Shown here one piece after another: positions 8,134 to 20,637 of a stretch of DNA of 49,690 bases (its first letter is position 1; each line of letters begins with the position of its first letter). The notes below the pieces were generated by a model. The model saw only the letters and a list, made by a program, of their open reading frames with translations, did not search any database and was not told the origin of the DNA. Origin of the DNA: Pseudomonadota bacterium (GTDB taxonomy: Bacteria > Pseudomonadota > Gammaproteobacteria > Burkholderiales > Burkholderiaceae_C); NCBI GenBank assembly GCA_023438115.1, contig JAEZEB010000328.1, forward strand, positions 1-49,690, in the 5' to 3' direction. A program made the translations under genes and the position numbers.

Positions 8134-8628
8134 CTATCCCAGCAGCTGCTCGAGCGGGCCGATGGGCAGCGTCAGCGCAAGCGCCTTGGTGAAGAACAGG
8201 TAGACCGCGAGCGCGAGCACCGCGCCGATGGCGAGCAGCTTCGCGCGCACGCGCTCACCGAAGCCGCGCGCCGTCAGCGCGAAGAGCCACAGTGAACTGG
8301 CGATGAAGCCGGCGCCCAGTTCCAGCAGCACGATCTGGCCGATGAGGCCGGCCATCACCAGCGCCAGCGAGGTCCGGTTGCCGCGGTCGGCGGCGGCCGC
8401 CAGGCCTTGCCGCCGCGCGCGCCAGGCCGAGACGAAATGCGCCAGGCCCAGCGCCGCCACCAGCCCGCCCACGAGCTGCAAGGCGACGGAAGGCCCGACG
8501 CCCACCGCGGGCGAAGGCGGCAGCTGCCGCGCGTCGAACCACAGGGCGGCGGCGACCAGCAGCAGGGCAATGCCTATGCCGCACTGCGTTTGCCAGCGCG
8601 GCCCGGCGGGTGCGCCGGCCTCGCTCAC
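8134..8628 (-). CDS. tctB: tripartite tricarboxylate transporter small permease TctB
   Basis: Small membrane subunit of the tct transporter, 164 residues with four predicted helices (about residues 15-30, 43-62, 80-100 and 118-155), the usual TctB layout and length. The GTG start at 8628 overlaps the tctC stop in a GTGA arrangement, so translation is coupled to tctC. TctB proteins are poorly conserved, and the call depends strongly on position between tctC and tctA. Confidence 0.9.
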   Translation of the reverse strand: MSEAGAPAGPRWQTQCGIGIALLLVAAALWFDARQLPPSPAVGVGPSVALQLVGGLVAALGLAHFVSAWRARRQGLAAAADRGNRTSLALVMAGLIGQIVLLELGAGFIASSLWLFALTARGFGERVRAKLLAIGAVLALAVYLFFTKALALTLPIGPLEQLLG

Positions 8629-9602
8629 TTGACCAGGCCGACCGACGTCAGGACTTCCTTTACGTTCTGCTGGTCGGTCTTGAGGAAGGCGGCGAAGGCG
8701 TCGGCGTCGAGGTAGGCGTCTTCCCAGCCGCGCGCCTTGCGCACCTTGGTCCACTCGTCGGACTTCACGGCCTTGGCGACGGCGGCGGAGAGCGCGGACT
8801 TCTGCGCCGCGGTGATGCCCGGAGGCGCCACGATGCCGCGCCAGTTGACCAGTTCCACGTCCAGGCCCTGTTCCTTCAGCGTGGGCACGTCCACGCCGTC
8901 CATGCGCTTGCCCGAGGAGATCGCCAGCGCGCGCAGCTTGCCCGCCTTGATCATGCTCTCGAACTCGTTGTAGCCCGAGATGCCCGCGCTCACGCGGCCG
9001 CCCAGCATCTCGGCCAACGCTTCGCCGCCGCCGGAGAAGGGCACGTAGTTCAGCTTGGTGGCGTCGCCACCGGCGGCCTTGGCCACGAGGCCGGCGAGGA
9101 TGTGGTCCGCGCCGCCCGCGGAACCGCCGGCCCACACCACCTTCGAGGTGTCGGCCTTCAGCGCCGCGGCCAGGTCCTTGATCGACTTGTGCGGCGAGTT
9201 GGCCGGCACCACGACCACCAGCGAATCGGCCGTGAGGCGCGCGATCGGCGTGACGGCATCCAGCGTCACCGGCGACTTGTTGGTCAGGACGGCGCCGACC
9301 ATGGTGATGCCCATGACCATCATCTGGTTGCCATCGCCCTTGGCCTGGTTGACGAACTGCGCCAGGCCCACGGTGCCGCCGGCGCCGGGCACGTTCACCA
9401 CCTGCACGCTCTTCGCGGCGCCGGTGGCCGTCATCACCTGCTGCAGGGAACGCGCCGCGCCGTCCCAGCCGCCGCCGGCTCCGGCGGGAGCGATGAGCTT
9501 CAGTTCCATCGGTGCCTGTGCGAGCACGGGCGCCGCGAGGGAGGATGCGGCCAGCAGGGCGGCGGCGATCACGCCGCGGCGGGACAGGAGTTGGGCTTTC
9601 AT
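8625..9602 (-). CDS. tctC: Bug-family tricarboxylate-binding protein TctC
   Basis: Periplasmic solute-binding protein (325 residues). It has a signal peptide (MKAQLLSRRGVIAAALLAASSL...VLAQA) and Bug/TctC fold motifs: APAGAGGGWDGAAR, NVPGAGGTVGLAQF, VVPANSP and WRGIVAPPGI. A GAAGGA ribosome-binding site lies upstream of the ATG. It heads the operon tctC-tctB-tctA-DUF421 and diverges from an aconitase gene. That context suggests citrate, aconitate or another tricarboxylate as ligand, an inference only. The intergenic palindrome at 9658-9683 lies 56 bases upstream of its start. Confidence 0.93.
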   Translation of the reverse strand: MKAQLLSRRGVIAAALLAASSLAAPVLAQAPMELKLIAPAGAGGGWDGAARSLQQVMTATGAAKSVQVVNVPGAGGTVGLAQFVNQAKGDGNQMMVMGITMVGAVLTNKSPVTLDAVTPIARLTADSLVVVVPANSPHKSIKDLAAALKADTSKVVWAGGSAGGADHILAGLVAKAAGGDATKLNYVPFSGGGEALAEMLGGRVSAGISGYNEFESMIKAGKLRALAISSGKRMDGVDVPTLKEQGLDVELVNWRGIVAPPGITAAQKSALSAAVAKAVKSDEWTKVRKARGWEDAYLDADAFAAFLKTDQQNVKEVLTSVGLVK

Positions 9603-9657
9603 CTCGATCCTTCGAAGAAAAATACCGGGACAACCCGGCCTGGGTGTTTCACCTGGA

Positions 9658-9683
9658 TTGCATTTTGCAAGTGCAATATGCAA
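9658..9683. promoter_or_regulatory. 26-bp imperfect palindrome between tctC and the aconitase gene
   Basis: The ends TTGCAT and ATGCAA, plus inner TTGCA and TGCAA half-sites, form an imperfect inverted repeat in which 22 of 26 positions match their complement. It lies in the only gap between two divergent operons, and its AT-rich composition stands out from the surroundings. The best candidate ligand is the GntR regulator at 12302-13201, encoded with the aconitase. It ends ten bases before the preferred aconitase start, so binding could block both operons. Confidence 0.65.
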
Positions 9684-9692
9684 ACTACCCTC

Positions 9693-12301
<2,609 letters not shown>

Positions 12302-12305
<4 letters not shown>

Positions 12306-13201
12306 GCTCGGTGCCCGCGCTCACGGCGCAGATCGTCGAGCTGCTCCGGGCCGAAGGCGTGCAGCCCGGCGCGCACCTGCCCGCCCAATGGCTGGCCGAT
12401 CGCTTGCGCGTGTCGCGCTCGCCGGTCAACGAGGCGCTGCGGCTGCTGCAGGCGCAGGGCCTCGTGCGGCGCGAGCCGAACCGCGGCTATTTCCTCGTCG
12501 CGCGCGCGCCTTCGCCCGCCAAGGTGGCGGGCCGTCTGGGGCTGCCGCGCGGGGACATCGTCACCGAAGCCTACTTCCGCCTGGCCGAGGACCGCCTGCG
12601 CGGCGAGTTGCCGGACCGCTTCACCGAAGCGATGGTCAAGCGCCGCTACGGCCTCACGCCCGCGCAGCTGCAGGCGGTGCTGGTCCGCATCGCGGACGAG
12701 GGCTGGGCGCGGCGCAAGCCCGGCTACGGCTGGGAGTTCTCGCCGATGCTCACCACCCCGGAGAGCCTGCTGCAGTCCTACCGGCTGCGGCTGGCGATCG
12801 AGCCGGCGGCGTTGCTGGAACCCGGCTACCGCCTGGAGCGGCAGGTGCTGGCGCGCTGCCGCGAGGCGGAGCTGCACCTGCTGCAGGGCGGCATCGCCAC
12901 CGACACCGCCGACCAGCTGCACGAGCGCGGCGTGCGCTTCCACGAATCGCTGGTGGAAGGCAGCGGCAACCCCTTCTTCATCGACGCGATGCGGCGGGTC
13001 AATCGCGTGCGGCGCCTGTTGTCCTACCGTTCGATGCAGGACCGCAGCCGCTACCGCGAGCACTGCGAGCAGCATCTCGCGTTGCTGGACTTGCTGGAGC
13101 GAGGCCGCAACGAGGAGGCGGCCGAGGCCATGCGCGAGCACCTGGGCAGCACGCTGCGCAACCTGTCGCGCCTCACGGGGCTGCTGCAGCAACCCGGGTG
13201 A
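12302..13201 (+). CDS. GntR-family regulator with two winged-helix segments
   Basis: 299-residue transcription factor. Residues about 6-66 form a GntR winged helix (LPAQWLADRLRVSRSPVNEALRLL then LVRREPNRGYFLV). Residues about 85-145 look like a second wHTH-like segment (FTEAMVKRRYGLTPAQLQAVLVRI, then a wing at RRKPGYGWEFS). The rest (SYRLRLAIEPAALLEPGY, FHESLVEGSGNPFF, HLALLDLLERG) resembles the FCD/VanR-type effector domain. The ATG overlaps the aconitase stop (ATGA), so the two are co-translated and the regulator probably controls its own operon through the palindrome at 9658-9683, with a tricarboxylate as likely effector. Confidence 0.88.
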
Positions 13202-13410
13202 TGCCGGGCGCGCGGTTTAGGCCGTGAAACGCGCCGTCCGACGCCGGCGCGCGCGCCGCGCCAGCAGGGCGACCACGGACAGCATGAAGGGGCAGGGGCG
13301 GGGCGAGGAAAGGTTCTGCATGCCGGCGAGCATCCCGCGCGGGCGCGAAGGCAGGCCGAAAGCTGCGTGAAGTCCGTGTGAAGTCGGACCGGCGCGTGTA
13401 TCGTGCCGCC

Positions 13411-14233
13411 GTGATCATCGACCTCATCGACGGCACCTACGAGCTGTTCCGGCATTTCCACGGGCTGCGCCGCTTCACCAGGGGGGAGGACCGGCCTTTC
13501 GGCGCCGTGGTGGGCGTGCTGAACGGGGTGCTGCAGCTGCTGGAGAACCGCTCGACGCACGTGGGCGTGGCGACGGACCACGTGATCGAGTCCTTCCGCA
13601 ACGCGCTGTGGCCCGGCTACAAGACCGGCGAGGGCATCGAGCCCGCGCTGTGGAAGCAGTTCCATCCGCTGGAGGAAGGGCTCGCCGCCATGGGCGTGGC
13701 GGTATGGCCGATGGTGGAACTGGAGGCGGACGATGCGCTGGCCAGCGCCGCGCATCGGGCCGAAGCGGACGCCCGCGTCGAACGCGTTCTGGTCTGGACG
13801 CCCGACAAGGACCTCGCGCAATGCGTGCGTGGCGAGCGCGTGGTGCAGGTGGACCGGCGCGCCGACAAGATCCGCGGCGCCGCGGAGATCCGCCGGAAGT
13901 TCGGCGTGGCGCCGGCGCTGATCCCCGACTACCTCGCCCTTGTGGGCGATGCGGCCGACGGCTATCCCGGGGTCTCGGGCATCGGCCCCGTCGGCGCCGC
14001 GCGCCTGTTGAACCAGCACGGGCCCATCGAGGCCTTCCCGCCGCAGGTGCTGGGCGAGCAGCTGCAGGACGCGCTGCTGTTCAAGCAGCTGGCGACGCTC
14101 CGGACCGATGCGCCGCTGTTCGACGACGTCGAGTCGCTGCGCTGGCGGGGTCCGACCCCGGCGTTCAAAGCCTGGACCGCGCGCACAGGCGCGCCGCAGT
14201 TGCTGCAGCGCGCCCTGGCCGCGGCCGAGACCG

Positions 14234-14250
<17 letters not shown>
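13411..14250 (+). CDS. 5'-3' exonuclease (FEN/Pol I N-terminal domain family)
   Basis: Stand-alone flap-endonuclease-like nuclease of about 279 residues. Visible motifs are the metal-site N-terminus IIDLIDGTYELFRHF, GVATDHVIESFRN, the acidic ELEADDALASAA, WTPDKDLAQCV, and the helix-hairpin-helix block LVGDAADGYPGVSGIGPVGAARLL, in family order. No polymerase domain follows. The start is uncertain: GTG 13411 fits the conserved core, GTG 13378 would add eleven residues, and neither has a good ribosome-binding site. Its last 17 bases overlap the 3' end of the convergent metQ. Confidence 0.85.
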
Positions 14251-15031
<781 letters not shown>

Positions 15032-15066
15032 GTCGTTGTCCTTGGAATGGATGAAAGGGAGAGGGA

Positions 15067-15732
15067 TCACTTGTGGCTGAGGCGGCGCACCGCCCAGTCG
15101 CCGAGGCTTTGCACGGCCTGCACGAAGAGGATCAGCACCAGCACCACGGCCAGCATGATCTCGGGCAGGAAGCGCTGGTAGCCGTAGCGGATGCCCAGGT
15201 CGCCGAGGCCGCCGCCGCCGATGGCGCCGGCCATCGCGGAATAGCCGGTGAGGCTGACCAGGGTGATGGTGAAGCCGGCCACGATGCCGGGCAGCGCCTC
15301 GGGCAGCAGTACCTTGAAGACGATCTGCGAGGTGCTTGCGCCCATCGCTTGCGCGGCTTCGATCAGGCCCTGGTCCACCTCGCGCAGCGAGGTTTCCACC
15401 AGGCGCGCGATGAAGGGCGCGGCCGCGAGCGTGAGCGGCACGACGGCGGCGGCCGTGCCGATCGACGAGCCCGTGATGAAGCGCGTGAAGGGGATGATCG
15501 CGACCAGCAGGATGATGAAGGGCGTGGAGCGCACCGCGTTGACGATGCCGCCCACCACGCGGTTGACGCCGCCGTTCTGCAGCACGCCGCCGCGGTCCGT
15601 CAGTCGCAGCAGCACGCCCAGCGGGATGCCGATGGCCGAACCGGCCAGGCCGGAGATGCCCACCATCACCAGCGTTTCCCACAGCGAGGTGGCGAAGAGT
15701 TCCAGCATGGCGGGGGTGAAGTTATCCAGCAT
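15067..15732 (-). CDS. metI: methionine ABC transporter permease MetI
   Basis: 221-residue inner-membrane permease with five predicted helices and the MetI-type loop EAAQAMGASTSQIVFKVLLPEALPGI, which couples to the ATPase. SSIGTAAAVVPLTLAAAPFIARLVE and GGGGLGDLGIRYGYQRF are further family blocks. The ATG at 15732 lies inside the 3' end of metN (11-base overlap), as usual for this operon. Confidence 0.93.
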   Translation of the reverse strand: MLDNFTPAMLELFATSLWETLVMVGISGLAGSAIGIPLGVLLRLTDRGGVLQNGGVNRVVGGIVNAVRSTPFIILLVAIIPFTRFITGSSIGTAAAVVPLTLAAAPFIARLVETSLREVDQGLIEAAQAMGASTSQIVFKVLLPEALPGIVAGFTITLVSLTGYSAMAGAIGGGGLGDLGIRYGYQRFLPEIMLAVVLVLILFVQAVQSLGDWAVRRLSHK

Positions 15733-16753
15733 GGGCCACCTCCTCGACGACGACGCCGGCGCCGCGCAACTGCGCAGCCGCCGCGTCCAGCTTTTCCCGC
15801 GCGCCACGTGCGAACACGGCCAGCGAGGCGAAGGGCCGGCCCTGCACCTCGTCGACCTGCCCGTGCACGATGCTCAGCTCGATGCCGTGGTCGCGGATCA
15901 CGTCGGACAGCAGCGGCCGGTCGGCGTCGTCGCCGGCGAAGGCCAGGCGCAGCAGCTGGCCGGAGCCCGCGGGGCTGGCGCTCATGAGCGACCGGATGCG
16001 CGCGAGCACGCCCTCGGGCAGCGCCTGCGGCACGATCTCCTCGATCAGGCTGCGCGTGGTGGCGTGCTGCGGACGCGTGAAGACGTCCAGCACGGGACCG
16101 GATTCGACGATGCGGCCAGCGTCGATCACGGCCACGCGGTCGGCCACCTGCTTGATCACCTGCATCTGGTGGGTGATGAGGACGATGGTCAGCCCGAACT
16201 CGCGGTTGATCTGCTTCAGGAGGCCCAGGATGGAACGCGTGGTCTCCGGGTCCAGCGCGGAAGTCGCCTCGTCGGACAGCAGCACCTTGGGCCGGTTGGC
16301 CAGGGCGCGCGCGATGCCTACGCGCTGCTTCTGCCCGCCGCTGATCTGCGCGGGATAGCGGTCGCGCATGGCGGCCAGGCCCACGAGCTCCAGCAGTTCG
16401 TCGACGCGGCGCCGGGTTTCGGCGGCCGGCACGCCGGCCAGTTCCAGCGGCAGGGCGACGTTCTGCGCCACGGTGCGCGAGGACAGCAGGTTGAAGTGCT
16501 GGAAGATCAGGCCGATCTCGCGCCGCGCCTCGCGCAGCTGCGCGTCGGTCAGGGCCGTGAGGTCGCGGCCCGCCACGATGACCTTGCCGCCGCGCGGCCG
16601 GTTCAGGAGGTTGATGGTGCGCACCAGCGAGCTCTTGCCCGCGCCGCTGCGGCCGATGATGCCGAACACCTCGCCGGCGGCGACATGCAGGTCGATGCCG
16701 CGCAGGGCCTCGTGCGTGCCGTAGGCCTGGGTGATGCCTTGCAGATGGATCAT
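15722..16753 (-). CDS. metN: methionine ABC transporter ATP-binding protein MetN
   Basis: 343-residue ATPase of the MetNIQ importer. Walker A GRSGAGKS is at residues 34-41, the Q-loop in IFQHFNLL, signature ISGGQKQR near 138, Walker B VLLSDEATSALDP near 160, and the H-loop in ITHQMQV. The C-terminal ~80 residues (from about 265) fit the NIL/ACT regulatory domain, where methionine binds and inhibits transport. First gene of metNIQ; the 230-base gap upstream holds its promoter and a possible sulfur-regulon site. Confidence 0.93.
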   Translation of the reverse strand: MIHLQGITQAYGTHEALRGIDLHVAAGEVFGIIGRSGAGKSSLVRTINLLNRPRGGKVIVAGRDLTALTDAQLREARREIGLIFQHFNLLSSRTVAQNVALPLELAGVPAAETRRRVDELLELVGLAAMRDRYPAQISGGQKQRVGIARALANRPKVLLSDEATSALDPETTRSILGLLKQINREFGLTIVLITHQMQVIKQVADRVAVIDAGRIVESGPVLDVFTRPQHATTRSLIEEIVPQALPEGVLARIRSLMSASPAGSGQLLRLAFAGDDADRPLLSDVIRDHGIELSIVHGQVDEVQGRPFASLAVFARGAREKLDAAAAQLRGAGVVVEEVAHAG

Positions 16754-16950
16754 GTCTTTCTTTGCGGCGCGGCAAGGCCGCACCTCCCGCGCGCGCTGGC
16801 GCGGTCATTCGTCAAAAAGGGGAGGGAAGGGGATGCGGGAGCGCGCGGGCGCTCAACCGCTACATCGCGCGCAGCGGCGCATTCGGAAGCAAGAGGAAGG
16901 GCGAGCGAAGCTCATGCACGCATTGTCACGGAGGCGGGGCGGAATCCCAA

Positions 16951-16973
16951 CGAATAAAAACTTGGATGCATAT
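16951..16973 (-). promoter_or_regulatory. candidate sulfur-regulon site upstream of metNIQ
   Basis: AT-rich block, ATATGCA then TATTCG on the minus strand, in a very GC-rich gap about 200 bases upstream of metN. Its two ends recur upstream of the sulfonate operon (20638-20664). Both operons concern sulfur nutrition, so a CysB/SsuR-type LysR site is possible. Two examples only. Confidence 0.3.
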
Positions 16974-16984
16974 GCCGCGCGCCA

Positions 16985-17854
16985 TCAGCGCTGCATGCCC
17001 CAACGCCGCACCGTCAGGCGCTCCAGGGTCTGGAACACGATGCCTTCGACCGTGAGGCCGATCACGATGACCATCGCCAGGCCGGCGAAGACGCGGTCCG
17101 TCAGGAGTTCGTTGCGGTTCTGGAAGATGTACCAGCCCAGGCCGCCGCGGCCGGAGGAGGCGCCGAACACCAGTTCGGCGGCGATCAGCGTGCGCCAGGC
17201 GAAGGCCCAGCCGATCTTCAGCCCTGACAGGATGGCGGGCAGGGCTGCCGGCACGAGGATGTGCAGCACGTAGCGCAGGCCGCGCAGGCCGTAGTTGCGG
17301 CCGGCCATGCGCAAGGTCTCGGGCACGCCCTGGAAGCCGGCGTGCATGTTCAGCGCCAGCGGCCACAGCACCGAGTGCACCAGCACGAAGATCAGGCTGC
17401 CCCGGCCCAGGCCGAACCACAGCAGGGCCAGCGGCAGCAGCGCGATCGCGGGCAGCGGATTGAACATGGCCGTGAGCGTGCCCAGGAGGTCGCGGCCCGC
17501 CTGCGTGGAGACCGCCAGCGCGGTGAGCAGGAAGGCGCCCAGCACGCCCAGCGCATAACCTTGCAGCAGCACCTGCAGGCTGACGAAGGTCTTCTCCACC
17601 AGCTCGCCGCCGGCCAGGCCCTCGACCAGCGCGCGCAGGGTCTGCGTGAAGGTGGGCAACAGGAGGTCGTTGGCCTGCCAGCGCGCGGCTGCTTCCCAGG
17701 CCAGGGCCAGCAATGCGAGCAGCAGCCCGCGGCGCACCCAGGCCTGCTGCCAGGCGCGCACGTTCCAGGGCAGCGGCCGTTCGGCGGCCAGCGCGGGCAG
17801 CGCCGCGACCGGGCGCTCGTACTCGGGGCGGATGGGGGCGTCGAGCGTGATCAT
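16985..17854 (-). CDS. sulfonate/taurine-type ABC transporter permease
   Basis: 289-residue inner-membrane permease of the SsuC/TauC family. After a ~40-residue cytosolic N-terminus come about six helices, and the coupling loop PETLRMAGRNYGLRGLRYVLHILVPAALPAILSGLKIGWAFAWR is typical (quoted in parts across residues about 195-240). The later AAELVFGASSGRGGLGW is also characteristic. AGGAGG precedes the ATG, which overlaps the ATPase stop (ATGA). Fourth gene of the operon binding protein-tauD-ATPase-permease. Substrate is likely an organosulfonate, by context. Confidence 0.88.
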   Translation of the reverse strand: MITLDAPIRPEYERPVAALPALAAERPLPWNVRAWQQAWVRRGLLLALLALAWEAAARWQANDLLLPTFTQTLRALVEGLAGGELVEKTFVSLQVLLQGYALGVLGAFLLTALAVSTQAGRDLLGTLTAMFNPLPAIALLPLALLWFGLGRGSLIFVLVHSVLWPLALNMHAGFQGVPETLRMAGRNYGLRGLRYVLHILVPAALPAILSGLKIGWAFAWRTLIAAELVFGASSGRGGLGWYIFQNRNELLTDRVFAGLAMVIVIGLTVEGIVFQTLERLTVRRWGMQR

Positions 17855-18702
17855 GCGGTCCTCCTGCGGGGCTCTTCCTGCGGCACCTGTTCCTCGAAGA
17901 GCAGCCCCTCCAGCCGCCGCACGGTCGCCTGGAAGGCCGCGCCTTCGCTGTGCAGCCCGAACTCGTGGGTGTTGATCTCCGCGCGCATGCGGCCGGGGTG
18001 CGGCGTCAGCACGCCGACGCGGCTGCCCACCGCCACGGCTTCCTCGATGGAGTGCGTGACGAAGACGAGCGTGAAGCGAACCTCTTCCCACAGCGCGAGC
18101 AGTTCCTCCTGCATGCGGCGGCGCGTGAGCGCATCCAGCGCGGCGAAGGGTTCGTCCATCAACAGGACGCGCGGCTGCATCGCCAGGGCGCGCGCGATCG
18201 CCACGCGCTGCTTCATGCCGCCGGACAGCTGGTGCGGATGCACGTCGGCGAAGCGCGCCAGGCCCACCTTGTCCAGCCAGTGGGCGGCGCGTTCGGCGGC
18301 TTCGCGCCGCCCCAGCTTGCCGGAAGCGACCAGGGGAAAGGCGACGTTCTCGCGCACGGTCTTCCACGGCGGCAGCTGGTCGAACTCCTGGAACACCGCA
18401 ACGCGATCCGGGCCGGGGCCGCGCACGGGGCGCCCGTCCAGGCGGATCTCGCCCTGCGCGGGCGTGATGAAGCCGCCGATGGCCTTGAGCAGCGTGGACT
18501 TGCCGCAACCCGAGGCGCCCAGCAGCACGAAGCGTTCGGCCGCGTGCACGTCGAAGCTCACGTCGTGCGTGGCGCGCACCACGCGTTCGCGGGTGCGGTA
18601 TTCCAGGCCGACGCCGTCCACCTGCAGCAGTGGCGGCGCATGGCGCGTGGCATGCAACTGCGTGACGGTGGCGGCGCCGTCGTTTCCTCGGGGGGAAGTC
18701 AT
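17851..18702 (-). CDS. sulfonate/taurine-type ABC transporter ATP-binding protein
   Basis: 283-residue ATPase of the SsuB/TauB/nitrate family. Walker A GASGCGKST is at residues 62-70, followed by VFQEFDQLPPWKTVRENVAFPL (Q-loop region), LSGGMKQR near 158, Walker B VLLMDEPFAALD near 178 and THSIEEA (H-loop). The stop overlaps the permease start by four bases. It lies 14 bases after the tauD-like gene, so all four genes are probably one transcript. Confidence 0.9.
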   Translation of the reverse strand: MTSPRGNDGAATVTQLHATRHAPPLLQVDGVGLEYRTRERVVRATHDVSFDVHAAERFVLLGASGCGKSTLLKAIGGFITPAQGEIRLDGRPVRGPGPDRVAVFQEFDQLPPWKTVRENVAFPLVASGKLGRREAAERAAHWLDKVGLARFADVHPHQLSGGMKQRVAIARALAMQPRVLLMDEPFAALDALTRRRMQEELLALWEEVRFTLVFVTHSIEEAVAVGSRVGVLTPHPGRMRAEINTHEFGLHSEGAAFQATVRRLEGLLFEEQVPQEEPRRRTA

Positions 18703-18716
18703 GGGTGTCCTTGGGT

Positions 18717-19571
18717 TCAGAACGGGCGGTCGCCTTCGATCGTCGTGCGGTACAGCTTGCGCGGCAGGTGGTCGGGCGTGCCCGCCGCCAGGTGCAGCAC
18801 CGAACGGTTGTCCCAGAACACCAGGTCGTGCGGCTGCCAGCGGTGGCGGTAGACGAAGCGGTCCTGCACGCTGTGCGCGAAGAGTTCGTCCAGCACGGCG
18901 CGGCTCTCGTCTTCCGGCAGGCCGACGATGCGCGTGGTGAAGTGCTCGCTGACGAACAGCGCCTTGCGGCCGGTCTCCGGATGCGTGCGCACCACGGGGT
19001 GCACCACCGGCTTGACCTCTTCCAGTTGCTGCTTCGTCAGCGGCGGCCGCCAGGGATTGCGCTGCCGCAGTTCCTCGTAGCGCGCGGTGTAGGTGTGCTC
19101 GGCGAAGAGCGAACCCACGAGGTCCTTCAGCGCGCGCGGCAGCGCGTCGTAGGCCGCGTGCTGGTCGGCGAAGAGCGTGTCCCCGCCTTCGGCCGGCAGC
19201 TGCTGCGCGTGCAGCAGCGTGCCCAGGCTGGGCTTCTCCTTGTACGACAGGTCGGAGTGCCAGAACACGCCCGCATCGCCCAGCCCGATCGGCTTGCCGT
19301 CCACGCGGATGTTGGAGACGACCATCACCTCCGGATGGCCGGGCAGCTGGAAGTCGCGCAGCACGTGGACCTGCAACGGCCCGAAGCGCTGGCTGAACGC
19401 CACCTGCTGGGCCGGCGTGATGCGCTGGTTGCGCAGGACCAGCACGTGGTGGTCCAGGTGGGCGCGGTGGATGCGCTCGAAGTCTTCGGCCGTGAGCGGA
19501 TGCGACAGGTCGGCGTCCAGGACTTCGGCGCCGAGCGTGGGGTGCAGCGGCCGGATGCGCAGCGACGCCAT
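18717..19571 (-). CDS. tauD: TauD/TfdA-family 2-oxoglutarate dioxygenase
   Basis: 284-residue Fe(II)/2-oxoglutarate oxygenase. His105 and Asp107 (FWHSDLSY) and His260 (NRSVLHLAAG) form the metal triad, and Arg275 is placed to bind 2-oxoglutarate. TauD enzymes hydroxylate the carbon next to sulfonate so that sulfite is released; other members act on herbicides or alkyl sulfates. Its position between a binding protein and ABC genes supports organosulfur use. The ATG at 19571 is one base from the binding-protein stop. Confidence 0.88.
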   Translation of the reverse strand: MASLRIRPLHPTLGAEVLDADLSHPLTAEDFERIHRAHLDHHVLVLRNQRITPAQQVAFSQRFGPLQVHVLRDFQLPGHPEVMVVSNIRVDGKPIGLGDAGVFWHSDLSYKEKPSLGTLLHAQQLPAEGGDTLFADQHAAYDALPRALKDLVGSLFAEHTYTARYEELRQRNPWRPPLTKQQLEEVKPVVHPVVRTHPETGRKALFVSEHFTTRIVGLPEDESRAVLDELFAHSVQDRFVYRHRWQPHDLVFWDNRSVLHLAAGTPDHLPRKLYRTTIEGDRPF

Positions 19572-19572
19572 G

Positions 19573-20580
19573 TCAGCTGCCCTCCGCGTTGTGGGGGTCG
19601 GGGAAGAAGTAGTCCTGCACCGAGGCGGGCTTGTTGCGGATCGCGCCCACGCGGTGCAGGAAGGTGGCGAGGCCCAGCGTGTTCTGCGGTGCCACCTTGA
19701 ACTGCACTTCGGGGTTGCGGATGATCTTCAGCAGGAAGTCGCGGTCGATGCGCGCGCCGGTCACGCGGATGTAGGTGTCGGCCGCGAGTTCCGGGTTGGC
19801 GCTGGTCCAGCGCGCGGCTTCCTGCAGCGCAGCGACGAAGGCCTGGTAGGTCCTGGGGTTCTCGCTGCGGAACTTCTCCGTCGCGTAGAGCACGGTGGCG
19901 GAGGCGGGGCCGCCGAGCACGTCATAGGACTTCAGCACGATGCGCGCGTTCGGGTTGCCGGCCAGGCCCTGCTCCTGGAAGGGCGGGTTGCCGAAGTGCG
20001 CGCTGATCTCGGTGCCGCCCTTGACGATGGCCGCGGTCGCTTCCGGATGCGGCAAGGCCACCTGCAGTTTGTCGAGGCGGTTGTACTGCGCGTCGCCCCA
20101 AAGCTTCGCGGAGGCGAACTGCAGGATGCGCGACTGCACCGACACGCCCACCGCGGGCAGGGCGATGCGGTCCTTGTCGCTGAAGTCGGCAATCGTCTTG
20201 ACCGACGGATTGTTGGTGACCAGGTAGTAGGGGAAGTTGCCCAGCGAGGCGAGGCCGCGCACGTTCTGGCGTCCGCGCGTGCGGTCCCAGATCGTCAGCA
20301 ACGGCCCCACGCCTGCGCCGGCGATGTCGACGGAACCGGACAGCAGCGCGTCGTTGACCGAGGCACCGCCGGACAGCTTGACGTACTCCACGTCGATGTC
20401 GAGGCCGGCCGCCTTGCCGTGCTTCTCGACCAGCTTCTGGTCCTTCGCGACGTTGAGCAGCAGGTAGACGATGCCGAACTGTTCGGCGATGCGCAGCTTG
20501 CCTTCGGCATGGGCGGCAGGCAGGAAGGCGAGCGCGGCGAGCAGCGCGATGCCGCGGGAGAAGATGGTTCGGGTTCGCAT
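19573..20580 (-). CDS. sulfonate/nitrate-type ABC transporter substrate-binding protein
   Basis: 335-residue periplasmic binding protein. Residues 1-25 are a signal peptide ending AHA. The mature part has the SsuA/TauA/NMT1 pattern: LRIAEQFGIVYLLLNVA, DVEYVKLSGGASVNDALLSGSVDIAGAGVGP and a later SVQSRILQFA. First gene of the four-gene organosulfur operon. No good ribosome-binding site is visible upstream of the ATG. Confidence 0.88.
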   Translation of the reverse strand: MRTRTIFSRGIALLAALAFLPAAHAEGKLRIAEQFGIVYLLLNVAKDQKLVEKHGKAAGLDIDVEYVKLSGGASVNDALLSGSVDIAGAGVGPLLTIWDRTRGRQNVRGLASLGNFPYYLVTNNPSVKTIADFSDKDRIALPAVGVSVQSRILQFASAKLWGDAQYNRLDKLQVALPHPEATAAIVKGGTEISAHFGNPPFQEQGLAGNPNARIVLKSYDVLGGPASATVLYATEKFRSENPRTYQAFVAALQEAARWTSANPELAADTYIRVTGARIDRDFLLKIIRNPEVQFKVAPQNTLGLATFLHRVGAIRNKPASVQDYFFPDPHNAEGS

Positions 20581-20637
20581 GAGGAGGACAGTCCCTGGAT
20601 GGAAGGGGACCGATTCTGGACAGCGAACCCGCGGCCG

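Noticed and set aside
8610..9690. Long open frame on the plus strand across tctC, joined to the aconitase frame
   Set aside because: It is antisense to a clear binding-protein gene, and its translation is His/Ala/Gly/Arg-rich. Open antisense frames are expected from strong G/C codon bias.
13217..13333. 38-codon frame on the minus strand between gntR and the exonuclease
   Set aside because: No ribosome-binding site and an Arg-rich tail typical of chance frames in this DNA. Cannot be supported without homologues.
16754..16984. SAM-type riboswitch upstream of metN
   Set aside because: No recognisable conserved core or pseudoknot pattern could be traced by eye. Only an AT-rich candidate protein-binding site stands out.
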